Source of the DNA: Halobacillus ihumii
Lineage (GTDB): Bacteria; Bacillota; Bacilli; Bacillales; Halobacillaceae
Length of the DNA stretch: 64,000 bases
Direction of reading: 5' to 3'
NCBI RefSeq assembly: GCF_902726645.1
Contig: NZ_CACVAO010000001.1
Location: 2,518,501-2,582,500 of the forward strand
A model generated the notes under the pieces. It worked only from the letters and a program-made list of their open reading frames with translations. It had not been told where the DNA came from and did not search any database. The position numbers and the translations under genes are program-made. Shown in pieces: positions 42,166 to 51,116 of the stretch (positions are counted from its first letter, which is position 1; every line of letters begins with the position of its first letter).

Positions 42166-44007
42166 ATGATTATAGTGAAAGATGTGTACAAAATTATAGG
42201 CGGCAAAGTGTTGTTTGAATCACTTACCTTTGAAATAAATGAAGGACAGAAGATAGGTTTAGTAGGTAGAAATGGGAGCGGCAAGTCCACGCTGTTTCGA
42301 TTAATTACAAAGGAAGAGACACTTGATGGGGGAGACCTCTTTATTAAAAAAGGCTTGTCAATCGGTTATTTAAAGCAAATTCCAGATCGGTTTAAAGGTA
42401 CGGCTAAAGAATATTTAGAAACTGCTTTTTCAGAGCTTCACCATTTATTAATTGATATGCAGCGTCTTGAAAGAGAAATGCTGGATCCAGATAAAATGGA
42501 AAAGGCACTTCAACATTATGGAGAAGTCCAGGATCAGTTTACAGAACGAGGCGGCTATGAAATGGAAGCTATGATTAGCCAGGTAGCTAATGGCCTTCAT
42601 ATCGAAGAGCTGCTTGATTTACCTTATGATGATTTGAGCGGAGGGGAGAAAACTAAGCTTTCACTTGCCAAAATTTTATTAGAAAAGCCTGATGTCTTGT
42701 TGCTGGATGAACCGACTAACCATCTGGATATTGTAGCGATCGAATGGCTCGAACAATACTTGATTCAGTATAAGGGCGCTGTCTGTATTATTTCCCATGA
42801 CCGTTCATTCCTGGATCATACTGTTTCAAACATTGTCGATCTCGAGTCTGGTGAGGCCCAGCATTATAAAGGAAATTACTCTTCTTTTGAACATCAGAAA
42901 GAGGAGCAATTGCTGGCAGAATTCCATCAGTATCAAGAACAGCAGAAGAAAATAAAGAAAATGAAGGAAGCCATTAGACGGCTGAGACAATGGGCTAACG
43001 AAGCTAATCCTCCCAACCCTAAGTTGTTTAAAAAAGCTAAGAGTATGGAGCGAGCCTTAGAAAAAATGGAAAAAATCAACCGTCCGATTATCGACCCTAA
43101 GAAAATGGGCTTAACGCTTCAAGCGGAAGGCCGCAGCGGTAATGACGTTCTAACGGCTGAAGAGGTTACAAAAGGGTATCAAGGACGTCTGATCTTGGAT
43201 GAAATCAATTTAAATCTTCGCTATAAAGAGCGGCTTGCAATTGTAGGAGCAAATGGAAGTGGTAAATCAACTCTTCTTAAACTGCTGCTTCAGCAGGAAG
43301 TGCCGGATGCAGGTACTATAAAGCAGGGAAGTTCTATTCAAATTGGGTACTTGCCTCAAAATCCATTAGATGGGGTTAATGAGCAACAGCGAATGATCGA
43401 TTATTTCAGAGAGCATATTAGGGTAACAGAAGGACAGGCGAGACATTTGCTGGCAGCGTTTATGTTTTATGGGTATGATGTATTTCAGAAAATCGCTAAT
43501 TTAAGCGGCGGGGAACGGATGCGTCTCAAGCTGGCCATCTTTATGCATGAAGGAGTTAATTTGTTAGTGCTTGATGAGCCAACCAACCATCTGGATGTTG
43601 AATCACAAGAAGTCTTAGAAGAAGCCCTTGAGCATTTTGAAGGGACAGTTGTTGGCGTTTCACATGATCGTTATTTTTTAAACAGATGCTTTAAGGAAAC
43701 AGCTTATCTCGTCGGGGGAATGCTCTATCGATATTTAGGATCCTATAATGAAACGAAGGAAAAGTGGAATAAATTAACAGACAAACCTGTTAAAAGGGCA
43801 TCATCATCATCTAAGATGGAGACTTCCAAATCAACGAAAAAAGATACAACTGTAGAAGAGAAGATTATAAAGCTTGAACAGGATCTGAATGATATAGATG
43901 AGGTGATGAAACGGAAAACGGATGTGGATGAATTGATGACATTGCAGGAAAAGAAAGATGTTTTGACTGAACATATAGACCTGCTGTATGAAACTTGGTT
44001 AAATTAG
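42166..44007 (+). CDS. ABC-F family ATPase (ribosome-associated)
   Basis: A 613-residue protein with two ABC domains and no membrane segments. Walker A motifs are GRNGSGKST (near residue 35) and GANGSGKST (near 365), and the signatures LSGGEKTKLSLA and LSGGERMRLKLA. The interdomain linker (about 240-310) is rich in basic helices and contains EANPPNPKLFKKAKSMERALEKME. A C-terminal coiled coil (about 560-613) follows. ABC-F proteins bind the ribosomal E site and act in translation or antibiotic protection. The upstream uORF and terminator favour an antibiotic-inducible resistance factor. AGGAGG lies eight bases before the ATG. Confidence 0.9.
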   Translation: MIIVKDVYKIIGGKVLFESLTFEINEGQKIGLVGRNGSGKSTLFRLITKEETLDGGDLFIKKGLSIGYLKQIPDRFKGTAKEYLETAFSELHHLLIDMQRLEREMLDPDKMEKALQHYGEVQDQFTERGGYEMEAMISQVANGLHIEELLDLPYDDLSGGEKTKLSLAKILLEKPDVLLLDEPTNHLDIVAIEWLEQYLIQYKGAVCIISHDRSFLDHTVSNIVDLESGEAQHYKGNYSSFEHQKEEQLLAEFHQYQEQQKKIKKMKEAIRRLRQWANEANPPNPKLFKKAKSMERALEKMEKINRPIIDPKKMGLTLQAEGRSGNDVLTAEEVTKGYQGRLILDEINLNLRYKERLAIVGANGSGKSTLLKLLLQQEVPDAGTIKQGSSIQIGYLPQNPLDGVNEQQRMIDYFREHIRVTEGQARHLLAAFMFYGYDVFQKIANLSGGERMRLKLAIFMHEGVNLLVLDEPTNHLDVESQEVLEEALEHFEGTVVGVSHDRYFLNRCFKETAYLVGGMLYRYLGSYNETKEKWNKLTDKPVKRASSSSKMETSKSTKKDTTVEEKIIKLEQDLNDIDEVMKRKTDVDELMTLQEKKDVLTEHIDLLYETWLN

Positions 44008-44015
44008 CCCCTCTG

Positions 44016-44040
44016 GCCATAGGACGTGACGTTCTATGGC
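44016..44040 (+). repeat. Inverted repeat of the dispersed ACGTCCTATGGC type
   Basis: A 12-bp inverted repeat (44016-44027 with 44029-44040) with a single-base loop, related to GC-rich motifs at about 4518, 5665 and 49636. Too tight to be a normal terminator; no T run. Confidence 0.55.
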
Positions 44041-44118
44041 GAACCTTCTTTGGCTGGCTTGTGGACTGAGGCGAACTTCTTCTTTGATAAACTTTTGCCT
44101 TTCGGTTATTAAATAATC

Positions 44119-44144
44119 GTTTAAACCTGTTAGCACCAGGGTAG
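44119..44144 (+). promoter_or_regulatory. Candidate sigma-B promoter of the yhfK-like gene
   Basis: GTTTAA at 44119-44124, a 14-base spacer and GGGTAG at 44139-44144 (perfect -35; -10 differs from GGGTAT only in the last base), about 37 bases before the start codon. Confidence 0.65.
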
Positions 44145-44180
44145 ATTATCGAATAGCCATATATTGAAGGAGGAGTACTC

Positions 44181-44813
44181 GTGCGTGTTTTAGTAATAGG
44201 GGCAAATGGTAAAGTAGGAAAACATATTGTTGATAAGTTACGAGATTATGGGCATGAACCAGTACCCATGGTCAGGGACACTGATCAAATCCCACAGTTT
44301 GAGGAGAAGGGGCTTAAACCAGTTCTTGGCGATCTGGAAAAAGACTTTGAATCTGCATTTTACAATATAGAAGCGGTTATTTTCGCAGCTGGATCTGGTC
44401 CGCATACGGGCGCTGATAAGACGATTCTGATTGACCAGGAGGGGGCTATCAAAGCCGTTGACCGTTCCAAGTATTTCGGCATTAAGAAATTCGTGATGTT
44501 AAGTTCTATAGCTGCCGATCGACCAGAACCTACCCCAGATACGATCAGGCATTACATGTACGCCAAACATAGGGCTGATGAACACTTGAAACAGTCGGGC
44601 TTGAATTATACGATTGTTCGCCCAGGTATACTAACGAACGATGCAGGCACAGGTAAAGTTAAACTTCAAAACCATGTGAACGGCTTTGAAGAAATTCCTC
44701 GTGAGGATGTAGCCGAAACACTTTCTTTTTTACTGTCTGAGCCTAAAGCATTAAATGAGAGTTTTGACTTAGTCAGTGGGGAACAGCGCATTCAAGAAAC
44801 TTTAACAAATTAA
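44181..44813 (+). CDS. yhfK: NAD(P)-binding SDR-family protein, YhfK-like
   Basis: A 210-residue atypical short-chain dehydrogenase/NmrA-type protein. VLVIGANGKVGKHIVDKL binds the dinucleotide, FAAGSGPHTGADKTILID is the YhfK-like middle motif, and YTIVRPGILTND and GEEQRIQETL close the fold. Activity is not established. The GTG start is supported by GAAGGAGGAG. It has a candidate sigma-B promoter. Confidence 0.82.
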   Translation: MRVLVIGANGKVGKHIVDKLRDYGHEPVPMVRDTDQIPQFEEKGLKPVLGDLEKDFESAFYNIEAVIFAAGSGPHTGADKTILIDQEGAIKAVDRSKYFGIKKFVMLSSIAADRPEPTPDTIRHYMYAKHRADEHLKQSGLNYTIVRPGILTNDAGTGKVKLQNHVNGFEEIPREDVAETLSFLLSEPKALNESFDLVSGEQRIQETLTN

Positions 44814-44822
44814 TCAAGCATG

Positions 44823-44853
44823 CAAGGGGGACCGCCCCTTGTGTGTATTTTTT
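44823..44853 (+). terminator. Terminator after the yhfK-like gene
   Basis: A 7-bp GC-rich stem (44823-44829 with 44835-44841) is followed by TGTGTATTTTTTT. Confidence 0.7.
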
Positions 44854-44942
44854 TAATGTGAAAGTTTAATTGTCGGTGAACTGGGTATTTATAGTATAAA
44901 CATTACAAAAGAACTAGAAAAAAGAGATTAGGAGGGGTGTTT

Positions 44943-45221
44943 ATGATTGATCACGAGGTTGTAGTTTACACCAGTAATGATTGTGTGCAATGTGAAAAGG
45001 TTATATCAAAATTGAGAGAATGGGATGTAGCATTTGAAGAACGAAACATTTCTAGCGACAAGACGCATTTTAAAGATTTACAAGCGCAACGTATCTATGC
45101 TACTCCTGCTACCTTTATTAACAGTATGAAGATTTTGGGTTATCAGGAACGCAAGTTGAGACGAACACTCGGTATCCCTTACGATGAGCACTTTCAAAAA
45201 TCAACAAATATATCATCATAA
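44943..45221 (+). CDS. Glutaredoxin-family protein
   Basis: A 92-residue protein with a redox pair CVQC (C14, C17) in VVYTSNDCVQCEKV, the cis-proline region ATPATFINS, and an extended C-terminal helix. It probably acts with bacillithiol or as a NrdH-like redoxin. GGAGGGG lies five bases before the ATG at 44943. Monocistronic. Confidence 0.85.
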   Translation: MIDHEVVVYTSNDCVQCEKVISKLREWDVAFEERNISSDKTHFKDLQAQRIYATPATFINSMKILGYQERKLRRTLGIPYDEHFQKSTNISS

Positions 45222-45313
45222 CTTCAAGCGATTCATTTTCACTTGCTTTTTTTTACACTTTTTCACCTTAGCAACATAGGCTGTAGTAAATGAATGAAAA
45301 GGTGGAACTAATT

Positions 45314-45679
45314 GTGTACACGTATCCTTATAATTCTTATTACCCTTATTGCCAATTAGATAGCCGTGCAAATACACCCCCTCTCTACTATAATCATTAC
45401 AACCCTTACGGTAATTTCGCCTCGCCACCTAATCCCATGTGGAATCAGGGGATGTACACCTACAACTATCCTTACACATATGGTTACGGACATCAGGGAT
45501 ATAATGAAGGTGAACCTGCAGCAGCCACCAAGGGCAGTGTTGTTTCCTATTTTCAAGATGAAGAGGGACAGCTGGATTTTGATAAGATGATGTCTACAAC
45601 AGGTCAGGTCATGCAAACCATTCAGCAAGTTTCCCCAATTGTTAAAGGAATAGGGTCTTTCGTAAAAGGGATGAAATGA
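45314..45679 (+). CDS. YppG-family protein
   Basis: A protein of about 121 residues. The first 70 residues are rich in tyrosine, proline and asparagine (MYTYPYNSYYPYC...), and the C-terminal part has SYFQDEEGQLDFDKMMSTTGQVMQTIQQVSPIVKG, the YppG signature. Y/P-rich YppG proteins are spore-associated in Bacillus, with no known activity. The frame begins at an ATG at 45290, but AAAGGTGG at 45297-45304 fits the GTG at 45314 better. Confidence 0.75.
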   Translation: MYTYPYNSYYPYCQLDSRANTPPLYYNHYNPYGNFASPPNPMWNQGMYTYNYPYTYGYGHQGYNEGEPAAATKGSVVSYFQDEEGQLDFDKMMSTTGQVMQTIQQVSPIVKGIGSFVKGMK

Positions 45680-45733
45680 TGCGCGCTGCTTTGCTCTGGC
45701 GCGTTCCCTTCTACATAATATTCTGGAAAAAAT

Positions 45734-45762
45734 AAAGTCAGAGGAGACGGTCCTCTGACTTT
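45734..45762 (-). terminator. Terminator of the degV gene
   Basis: A 12-bp perfect stem (45734-45745 with 45751-45762) with T-rich sequence on the minus strand. Confidence 0.9.
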
Positions 45763-45763
45763 C

Positions 45764-46618
45764 CTAATCTTTAAAAAATGCTATGACGATTCCGCCTTCT
45801 CCTGCATGGGTCGAAATAATTGGTCCCATTTCTGTAAAAATGGAGTCTTTAAAGTTATAACGGTCTCTGATACTTTTAAGAACTGATTTGCCGCGCTCTT
45901 CATCATTACTATGAGAAATTGCAATCACTTTGTCTTCAAATTGGTGGGAATATTCCCCGATTTGTTCGATGAAGCGGCGGAGTGATTTCTTGTTCCCCCG
46001 TACCTTTTCGGCCACTTCAATTGTGCCTTCTTCAGTAGCTTTCATAAGAAGTTTAATGTTAAGGGTTTTTGCAATGGCCCCCTTAACTTTATCAAGACGT
46101 CCGCCCTTGATTACATTTTCAAGCGTTTTTAAGATGAAGAGAGTCGTGGTCTGCTCGATTTTCTTCTCCATATGAGTGACGAGCTCCTCAAACTTAATGC
46201 CGCTTGCTGCCTTCGTAGAGGCTTCATGGACCAGAAGGGCGATTCCACAGGAAGCTGTTTTCGTATTAAGTATAGCTATAGAACGGTCAGGCTCTTCTTC
46301 AAGCAGCATCTTTTTTCCGATGACGGCACTCTCGTAAGTACTGCTTAAACCCTGTGTGAGCGCTAGAACAATAATAGGTGTATCCATGTCTACTTCTTTA
46401 TACTTGTCGTAAAAATCATTAGGACTAGGAGAAGAGGTAGCAGGAAGCGTAGTGGCTTCTTTTAGCTTTTTGTAAAATATTGGTAAATCTATCGTCAATC
46501 CCGTTTTATAGTGTTCTTCATCAAAATGAAGGTTTAGCGGGACTATTTTTAAGTTATGATGTTCAACCATAGCTTGAGGTAAATCGGCCCCTCCATCAAT
46601 AATAAGTTGAATTGACAT
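45764..46618 (-). CDS. DegV-family fatty-acid-binding protein
   Basis: A 284-residue protein with a two-domain DegV fold: LIIDGGADLP at the N-terminus, TSSPSPNDF and LTQGLSSTYESA loops, and THAGEGGIVIAFF at the C-terminus. DegV proteins bind a fatty acid and can present it to the FakA kinase. AGGTG lies six bases before the ATG at 46618; the GTG at 46627 is part of the ribosome site. No fakA gene is adjacent. Confidence 0.93.
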   Translation of the reverse strand: MSIQLIIDGGADLPQAMVEHHNLKIVPLNLHFDEEHYKTGLTIDLPIFYKKLKEATTLPATSSPSPNDFYDKYKEVDMDTPIIVLALTQGLSSTYESAVIGKKMLLEEEPDRSIAILNTKTASCGIALLVHEASTKAASGIKFEELVTHMEKKIEQTTTLFILKTLENVIKGGRLDKVKGAIAKTLNIKLLMKATEEGTIEVAEKVRGNKKSLRRFIEQIGEYSHQFEDKVIAISHSNDEERGKSVLKSIRDRYNFKDSIFTEMGPIISTHAGEGGIVIAFFKD

Positions 46619-46678
46619 TCTTTTCACCTGCTTTCATATAGTAAGTTTCCGCCTTACTCCAGTATTTTGCAATACTTA

Positions 46679-47593
46679 TTAGGGGTTATTGGACAAATGT
46701 GTAATTTTGGGTTTTCCCAATTTTTTGGTGCTAATAATAAAGAGCACTAGCCCGAACAGAACGATCGACCCCCCAAGCCATTGGTACCAGGTAATTAGCT
46801 CGCCAAGCACTATGAAAGCGAGGATGGAGGCACCGACAGGCTCTAAAAGTATGCCCATGGAGATGGTAGATGTGCTCATCCATTTTAATGACCAATTAAA
46901 TAGCGTATGCCCAAGAAAAGTCGGAACGATGGCCAGAGTTAAAAATATCAGCCATTGATCGCTGGAATAACCGGTAAAGGAGTAATTCAGTGCCAGGTTA
47001 TAAATCAATAAACTAAGGGTAGCGACCCCGTATACAATAAAGGTATAAAACAGCAGAGAAAGCTGTCTTCGTAAATTTTGCCCTATTAGGAAATAGGCCG
47101 TCACCATTACTGCTCCAAGGAGGGCGAGAATATCTCCGAACAGCGCCATTCCATTGATTCGGAAATCCCCCGAACTAATAATAACACTGCCTGTCACAGC
47201 AATGACCATGCTTAGTAAAGCCCCTAAAGTGAAACGCTCTTTAAAAAACAGAAATGTTCCAAGAAATGCGAAGAGGGGCTGCATAGATACGAGGATTACG
47301 GAGCTTGCGACTGACGTATAATTTAGGGACTCAAACCATAAGATAAAGTGGGAAGCCAGGAAGACACCTGCAAAGGCAGCTAACACCCATTCTTTTGAAG
47401 AAATTTCTTTGAACTCATGAGTGTGTTTCCACATAACGAAGGGAAGCATAATAAATACAGCAAGCGCCAACCGATAGAAAGCGATCATGGAAGCTGGAGC
47501 ATCACTAGCTAGTTTCACCAATATAGCCGAAGTTGAAATAGATAGTACACCGATTGCTAACATGAAATATGGATGAAAGGGAGGCTTATCCAA
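46679..47593 (-). CDS. EamA/DMT-family permease
   Basis: A 304-residue protein with ten membrane segments in two EamA repeats. ISTSAILVKLASDAPASMIAFYRL lies near residue 15 and STISMGILLEPVGASILAFIVLGE near 245. It exports an unknown metabolite. GGAGG seven bases before a TTG at 47593 sets an unusual start; the longer frame from 47626 has no better site. Confidence 0.86.
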   Translation of the reverse strand: MDKPPFHPYFMLAIGVLSISTSAILVKLASDAPASMIAFYRLALAVFIMLPFVMWKHTHEFKEISSKEWVLAAFAGVFLASHFILWFESLNYTSVASSVILVSMQPLFAFLGTFLFFKERFTLGALLSMVIAVTGSVIISSGDFRINGMALFGDILALLGAVMVTAYFLIGQNLRRQLSLLFYTFIVYGVATLSLLIYNLALNYSFTGYSSDQWLIFLTLAIVPTFLGHTLFNWSLKWMSTSTISMGILLEPVGASILAFIVLGELITWYQWLGGSIVLFGLVLFIISTKKLGKPKITHLSNNP

Positions 47594-47709
47594 ACCTAAC
47601 CCTCCTTCTGTTATGATCACTAGCATTTACGCAGACAATAAAGTATATATGGGTTACCAAGCTTCTTTTAGTTTTTTAAACGCTTTACATTATTTTATCA
47701 TTGATACGT

Positions 47710-47738
47710 TTGAAAAGCATAATAAAAATGTGTAGAAT
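47710..47738 (+). promoter_or_regulatory. Promoter of cshA
   Basis: TTGAAA (47710-47715), a 17-base spacer and TAGAAT (47733-47738), giving a start near 47745 and a 140-base leader. Confidence 0.6.
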
Positions 47739-47790
47739 ATATACTGTTATGTGTGTTATGATGGATGAATCTATCAGGCAGGTGCTTCAA

Positions 47791-47827
47791 AGCCTCTCCC
47801 GTATAGCATTGGCAGGAGGCTTTTTTT
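47791..47827 (+). terminator. Terminator-like hairpin in the cshA leader
   Basis: AGCCTC (47791-47796) pairs with GAGGCT (47816-47821) around a 19-base loop with further possible inner pairs, then seven T. It lies between the promoter and the cshA start, so it would act as an attenuator. Confidence 0.65.
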
Positions 47828-47886
47828 ACATGTTTTAATCACTGGTAAGGTAGAAGATTTTTTTAATAAAGGAGTATGAAAGTATA

Positions 47887-49368
47887 GTGACAACATTCAA
47901 TTCATTAGGATTATCCAATCCGGTGTTGAAGGCTTTAAACAACATGGGGTTTGAAGAAACAACACCAATTCAAGAGCAAACCATTCCTCTTGGGTTACAG
48001 GGGAAAGATGTCATCGGCCAAGCGCAAACGGGAACAGGTAAAACAGCTGCATTCGGAATACCGATGATCGAGAAAATTAACAAAGACATCAAGTCTGTTC
48101 AGGGACTGGTGATCGCGCCGACTCGTGAATTAGCCATTCAAGTAGCTGAAGAAGTGAATCGGCTTGGTAAATATAAAGGGATACGCACACTTCCGATTTA
48201 TGGTGGTTCGAATATGGAACGCCAAATTCGTGCACTTCGAGACAACCAAATCGTTGTGGCAACTCCAGGTCGTTTACTCGACCATATCCGTCGTAAAACG
48301 ATTAAACTTGAGAACGTTCATACAGCTGTTTTAGACGAAGCAGACGAAATGCTGAATATGGGTTTCATTGATGATATCCGTGATATCCTTAAGGCTCTTC
48401 CTGAGCACCGTCAGACGTTACTTTTCTCAGCGACTATGCCTAAGGAAATCCGTAATATCGCCACAACGCTCATGAAGAAACCTGAAGAAGTTAAAGTGAA
48501 ATCAAAAGAAATGACCGTTGAAAATATCGATCAATATTACGTGGAAATCCCGGAAAAGCACAAATTTGACACGTTAACACGCCTTCTGGATATTCATGCA
48601 CCAGCTCTAGCGATTGTGTTTGGACGTACAAAACGACGTGTAGATGAAGTTTCAGATGGTTTACAAGCGCGTGGGTTCCGTGCTGAAGGTATTCACGGTG
48701 ATCTCACTCAGGGCAAACGCATGTCCGTATTGAATAAATTCAAAAAAGGCCGGATCGAGATCCTTGTAGCAACAGATGTTGCAGCACGCGGACTCGATAT
48801 TTCTGAAGTATCACATGTTTACAATTTTGACATTCCTCAGGATCCTGAAAGCTATGTCCACCGTATTGGCCGTACTGGCCGCGCCGGACGTAAAGGGGAG
48901 TCTGTTTCTTTTGTAACGTCACGTGAAAAAGCACAGCTCAACTTAATTGAGAAGCTTACGAAGAAGAAGGTTGAGCGTATGAGTGTGCCTTCCTCTGATG
49001 AAGCACGTCGAGGGCAACAGCAAGTAGCTGTAGAAAAACTGACTGATGCTGTTGGAAATAAAAATCTTGATAAGTATAGACAATCAGCAAGTGAATTGCT
49101 TGAGCAGCATGATGCTTCTGACCTTGTTGCAGCAGCTTTAAAAATGCTTACAAAAGAGCGCAGTGAAGTGCCGGTTCGTTTGTCCTCAGTCCAGCCCATT
49201 AGTGTAAAAGGGTCACGCGGAGGCGGCGGAAAAGGAAGAGGCGGTAAGAAACCTTACCGTAAAGATGGCAAACGTAATTTTAAAAAGCATAGTAATAATT
49301 CCCGTAATTTTAAAGGAAAAGGAAATCGCGGTTTCCAAAATAAAGGACGTAACTCGAACGCTAAATAA
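47887..49368 (+). CDS. cshA: DEAD-box RNA helicase CshA
   Basis: A 493-residue helicase with the full motif set: Q motif with [18 protein letters not shown] (I), PTRELA (Ia), DEAD (II), SAT (III), ARGLDI (V) and [10 protein letters not shown] (VI). A dimerisation/RNA-binding region and an R/G/K-rich tail (about 440-493) follow. CshA unwinds RNA in the degradosome and in ribosome assembly, mainly in the cold. The GTG start has an AAAGGAG at a long 12-base spacing, suggesting modest initiation. Matches ydbR in B. subtilis gene order. Confidence 0.96.
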   Translation: MTTFNSLGLSNPVLKALNNMGFEETTPIQEQTIPLGLQGKDVIGQAQTGTGKTAAFGIPMIEKINKDIKSVQGLVIAPTRELAIQVAEEVNRLGKYKGIRTLPIYGGSNMERQIRALRDNQIVVATPGRLLDHIRRKTIKLENVHTAVLDEADEMLNMGFIDDIRDILKALPEHRQTLLFSATMPKEIRNIATTLMKKPEEVKVKSKEMTVENIDQYYVEIPEKHKFDTLTRLLDIHAPALAIVFGRTKRRVDEVSDGLQARGFRAEGIHGDLTQGKRMSVLNKFKKGRIEILVATDVAARGLDISEVSHVYNFDIPQDPESYVHRIGRTGRAGRKGESVSFVTSREKAQLNLIEKLTKKKVERMSVPSSDEARRGQQQVAVEKLTDAVGNKNLDKYRQSASELLEQHDASDLVAAALKMLTKERSEVPVRLSSVQPISVKGSRGGGGKGRGGKKPYRKDGKRNFKKHSNNSRNFKGKGNRGFQNKGRNSNAK

Positions 49369-49376
49369 ACTACCAT

Positions 49377-49411
49377 GCTGTCAACCCTTCAAGGGCTGAC
49401 AGCTTTTTTTA
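49377..49411 (+). terminator. Terminator after cshA
   Basis: A 7-bp stem (49377-49383 with 49397-49403) with an inner CCCT/AGGG stem, then seven T. Confidence 0.92.
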
Positions 49412-49519
49412 TGCATCGGATACTTATAGAGGCTATTGTCCTATAATGCGAGTTGTACTTTGGAAAATGATTTTTTTCACAGAAGGGATTGGAAGTTGGA
49501 CATACTAAAGAGGGAACAA

Positions 49520-49700
49520 TGTGCTGTTTAAGTGGAGAAAATATACGCAGACTCCTGCGGGAGGGAAGGCCTAGGTGAGACCCCGAAGTGCGCCAGCACA
49601 AGAAGGCTGTAAAAATAAGGAAGTTAGGTTAAAACCGGCACGTCCTGTGCCAACACCCGAACGACCCCACATCCTGTGGGGCCGCGGAAAGATAAGTATA
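49520..49700. repeat. Gene-free stretch with two adjoining dispersed Bacillaceae-type repeats
   Basis: Bases 49530-49610 carry ACGCAGACTCCTGCGGGAGG and GCCTAGGTGAGACCCCG, wording common to a repeat family scattered through Bacillaceae genomes. Directly after it, 49633-49685 carry two hairpins (GGCAC/GTGCC and CCCCACA/TGTGGGG) of the dispersed ACGTCCTGTGG type. No gene with a ribosome site is seen from 49412 to 49790. Confidence 0.7.
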
Positions 49701-49790
49701 TTTTCGTAGCGGGTTATATGCACCAAATTATAGTTTCTGTTTAGTTAAGGTTTTCATTTGATAAAAACCTTTTCCCCAATAGCAAGGTGT

Positions 49791-50561
49791 TTATAAAATA
49801 TTATTGGCAAGGGCCAGCAGGACAAGAAAGATAATAACTCCCCAAAGTATGTTTTTTCCGTATCCCCTTCCTCTTACACTTCGCCGATTCCAACGATTTG
49901 GGTTAAATCCTGTGCTGCCATGACTATTGCTTTCGTGTTTCGCCCGGTTGACCCAAATGGAAAAAGGTTTCGCTTTTCTTAGAAAAGGAGGAGCCAGGGC
50001 AAAGCCGCCGATTAGACCGAAGACGTGGGCTATGACGTTAATGTTCGGCCGTGTAAAGGTCATGAATAATCCAAGGATAAAAATCACCATAATGATTTGT
50101 GAATTGGCTGAACCAATTAAATGTTTGCGAAATAAGACCATAAATACATAGATGCCAAAAATGCCAAATATAGCACCTGAAGCTCCGAGATGCTGGTAAA
50201 AAGCATTTGGTGCAACAATATAAGTTCCAATATTTCCAGCTATCCCGGCAAGAAGATAAACACTGATGAACTTCACTCTGCCCAACATCTGTTCGAGGGC
50301 TGGTCCGAATAAGACGAGTGAAAAAGAATTGAATAGGGCATGGGCAAATCCACCATGCAGAAGTATTGGAGTTACGAGCCGCCAATATTCTCCCTGGGAG
50401 ACAAGATAATTGTTCCCCACCCCGGCACGCAGCAAGTCAAGCGCAAATGAAAACTGGAAAACATAAATTAACAGCCATAATAAAAGGTTAATGGCAACAA
50501 GCCCTGATACAATTGGATAAAATCTTAGAAATTCTTTAAAACTTTCTGTTCTAACAAACAT
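49791..50561 (-). CDS. Rhomboid-family intramembrane serine protease
   Basis: A 256-residue protein with six membrane segments. The catalytic serine is S128 in HLGASGAIFG and the histidine H179 in VIAHVFGLIGGF. HGGFAHALFNSFSL (near residue 70) is the conserved L1/TM2 segment. It cleaves membrane proteins within the bilayer. It occupies the ydcA position in the B. subtilis order, but on the opposite strand to its neighbours. AAAGGAG precedes the ATG. Confidence 0.93.
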   Translation of the reverse strand: MFVRTESFKEFLRFYPIVSGLVAINLLLWLLIYVFQFSFALDLLRAGVGNNYLVSQGEYWRLVTPILLHGGFAHALFNSFSLVLFGPALEQMLGRVKFISVYLLAGIAGNIGTYIVAPNAFYQHLGASGAIFGIFGIYVFMVLFRKHLIGSANSQIIMVIFILGLFMTFTRPNINVIAHVFGLIGGFALAPPFLRKAKPFSIWVNRAKHESNSHGSTGFNPNRWNRRSVRGRGYGKNILWGVIIFLVLLALANNIL

Positions 50562-50626
50562 GTTATTGGTCTCCTTTAGAAGAGTATCTCATTTCCAATA
50601 TAAGCAATGACATAGGCTAGTATTCT

Positions 50627-50655
50627 TTTTAACAAAAGAAAATATCGGGTATACT
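50627..50655 (+). promoter_or_regulatory. acpS promoter, sigma-B-like overlapping a sigma-A -10
   Basis: TTTTAA (5 of 6 to GTTTAA), a 14-base spacer and a perfect GGGTAT at 50647-50652. TATACT at 50650-50655 could serve as a sigma-A -10. Confidence 0.5.
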
Positions 50656-50702
50656 AAATTATAGTCCACCCATCAGACGGCAAAGTATAAAGGAAGATGA
50701 AA

Positions 50703-51077
50703 ATGATTAAGGGGATTGGCATTGATATTGTTGAAATTGATCGTATTAAACAAATTATAAAGCGAAATACTCGCTTTGTTCAAAGGATATTAACCAAGAA
50801 TGAACAAAAGCGGTATGATCAGTTAACCAAACACCGAGGAGTTGAATTTTTGGCGGGACGTTTTGCGGCGAAGGAAGCATTCTCTAAGGCTGTGGGAACG
50901 GGTCTCGGAAAGCTCAGCTTTCAGGATATTGAAGTGGATACAAATAAAGATGGAGCTCCAGTCATGAATGTGAAGGGCTATGAACACTTCATCATATGGA
51001 TAGCCATATCGCATAGTAAGAGACAAGCTGTAGCGCAAATTGTGCTGGAAGATAGAGCAAATGACATAATTACATAG
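50703..51077 (+). CDS. acpS: Holo-[acyl-carrier-protein] synthase
   Basis: A 124-residue phosphopantetheinyl transferase. D8 in GIGIDIVEIDRI and E58 in GRFAAKEAFSKA are the Mg2+ ligands. It attaches 4'-phosphopantetheine from CoA to acyl carrier protein. AAGGA eight bases before the ATG at 50703 favours this start over the in-frame ATG at 50697. Its place between the rhomboid gene and the LolA-like gene matches B. subtilis. Confidence 0.96.
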   Translation: MIKGIGIDIVEIDRIKQIIKRNTRFVQRILTKNEQKRYDQLTKHRGVEFLAGRFAAKEAFSKAVGTGLGKLSFQDIEVDTNKDGAPVMNVKGYEHFIIWIAISHSKRQAVAQIVLEDRANDIIT

Positions 51078-51116
51078 GTTGTCTCATAACATGTAATGCG
51101 GGTAGGAGGGAACGAA

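Noticed and set aside
49747-49771. Terminator after the rhomboid gene
   Set aside because: The AAGGTTTT/AAAACCTT stem is A/T-rich and lacks a T run on the minus strand.
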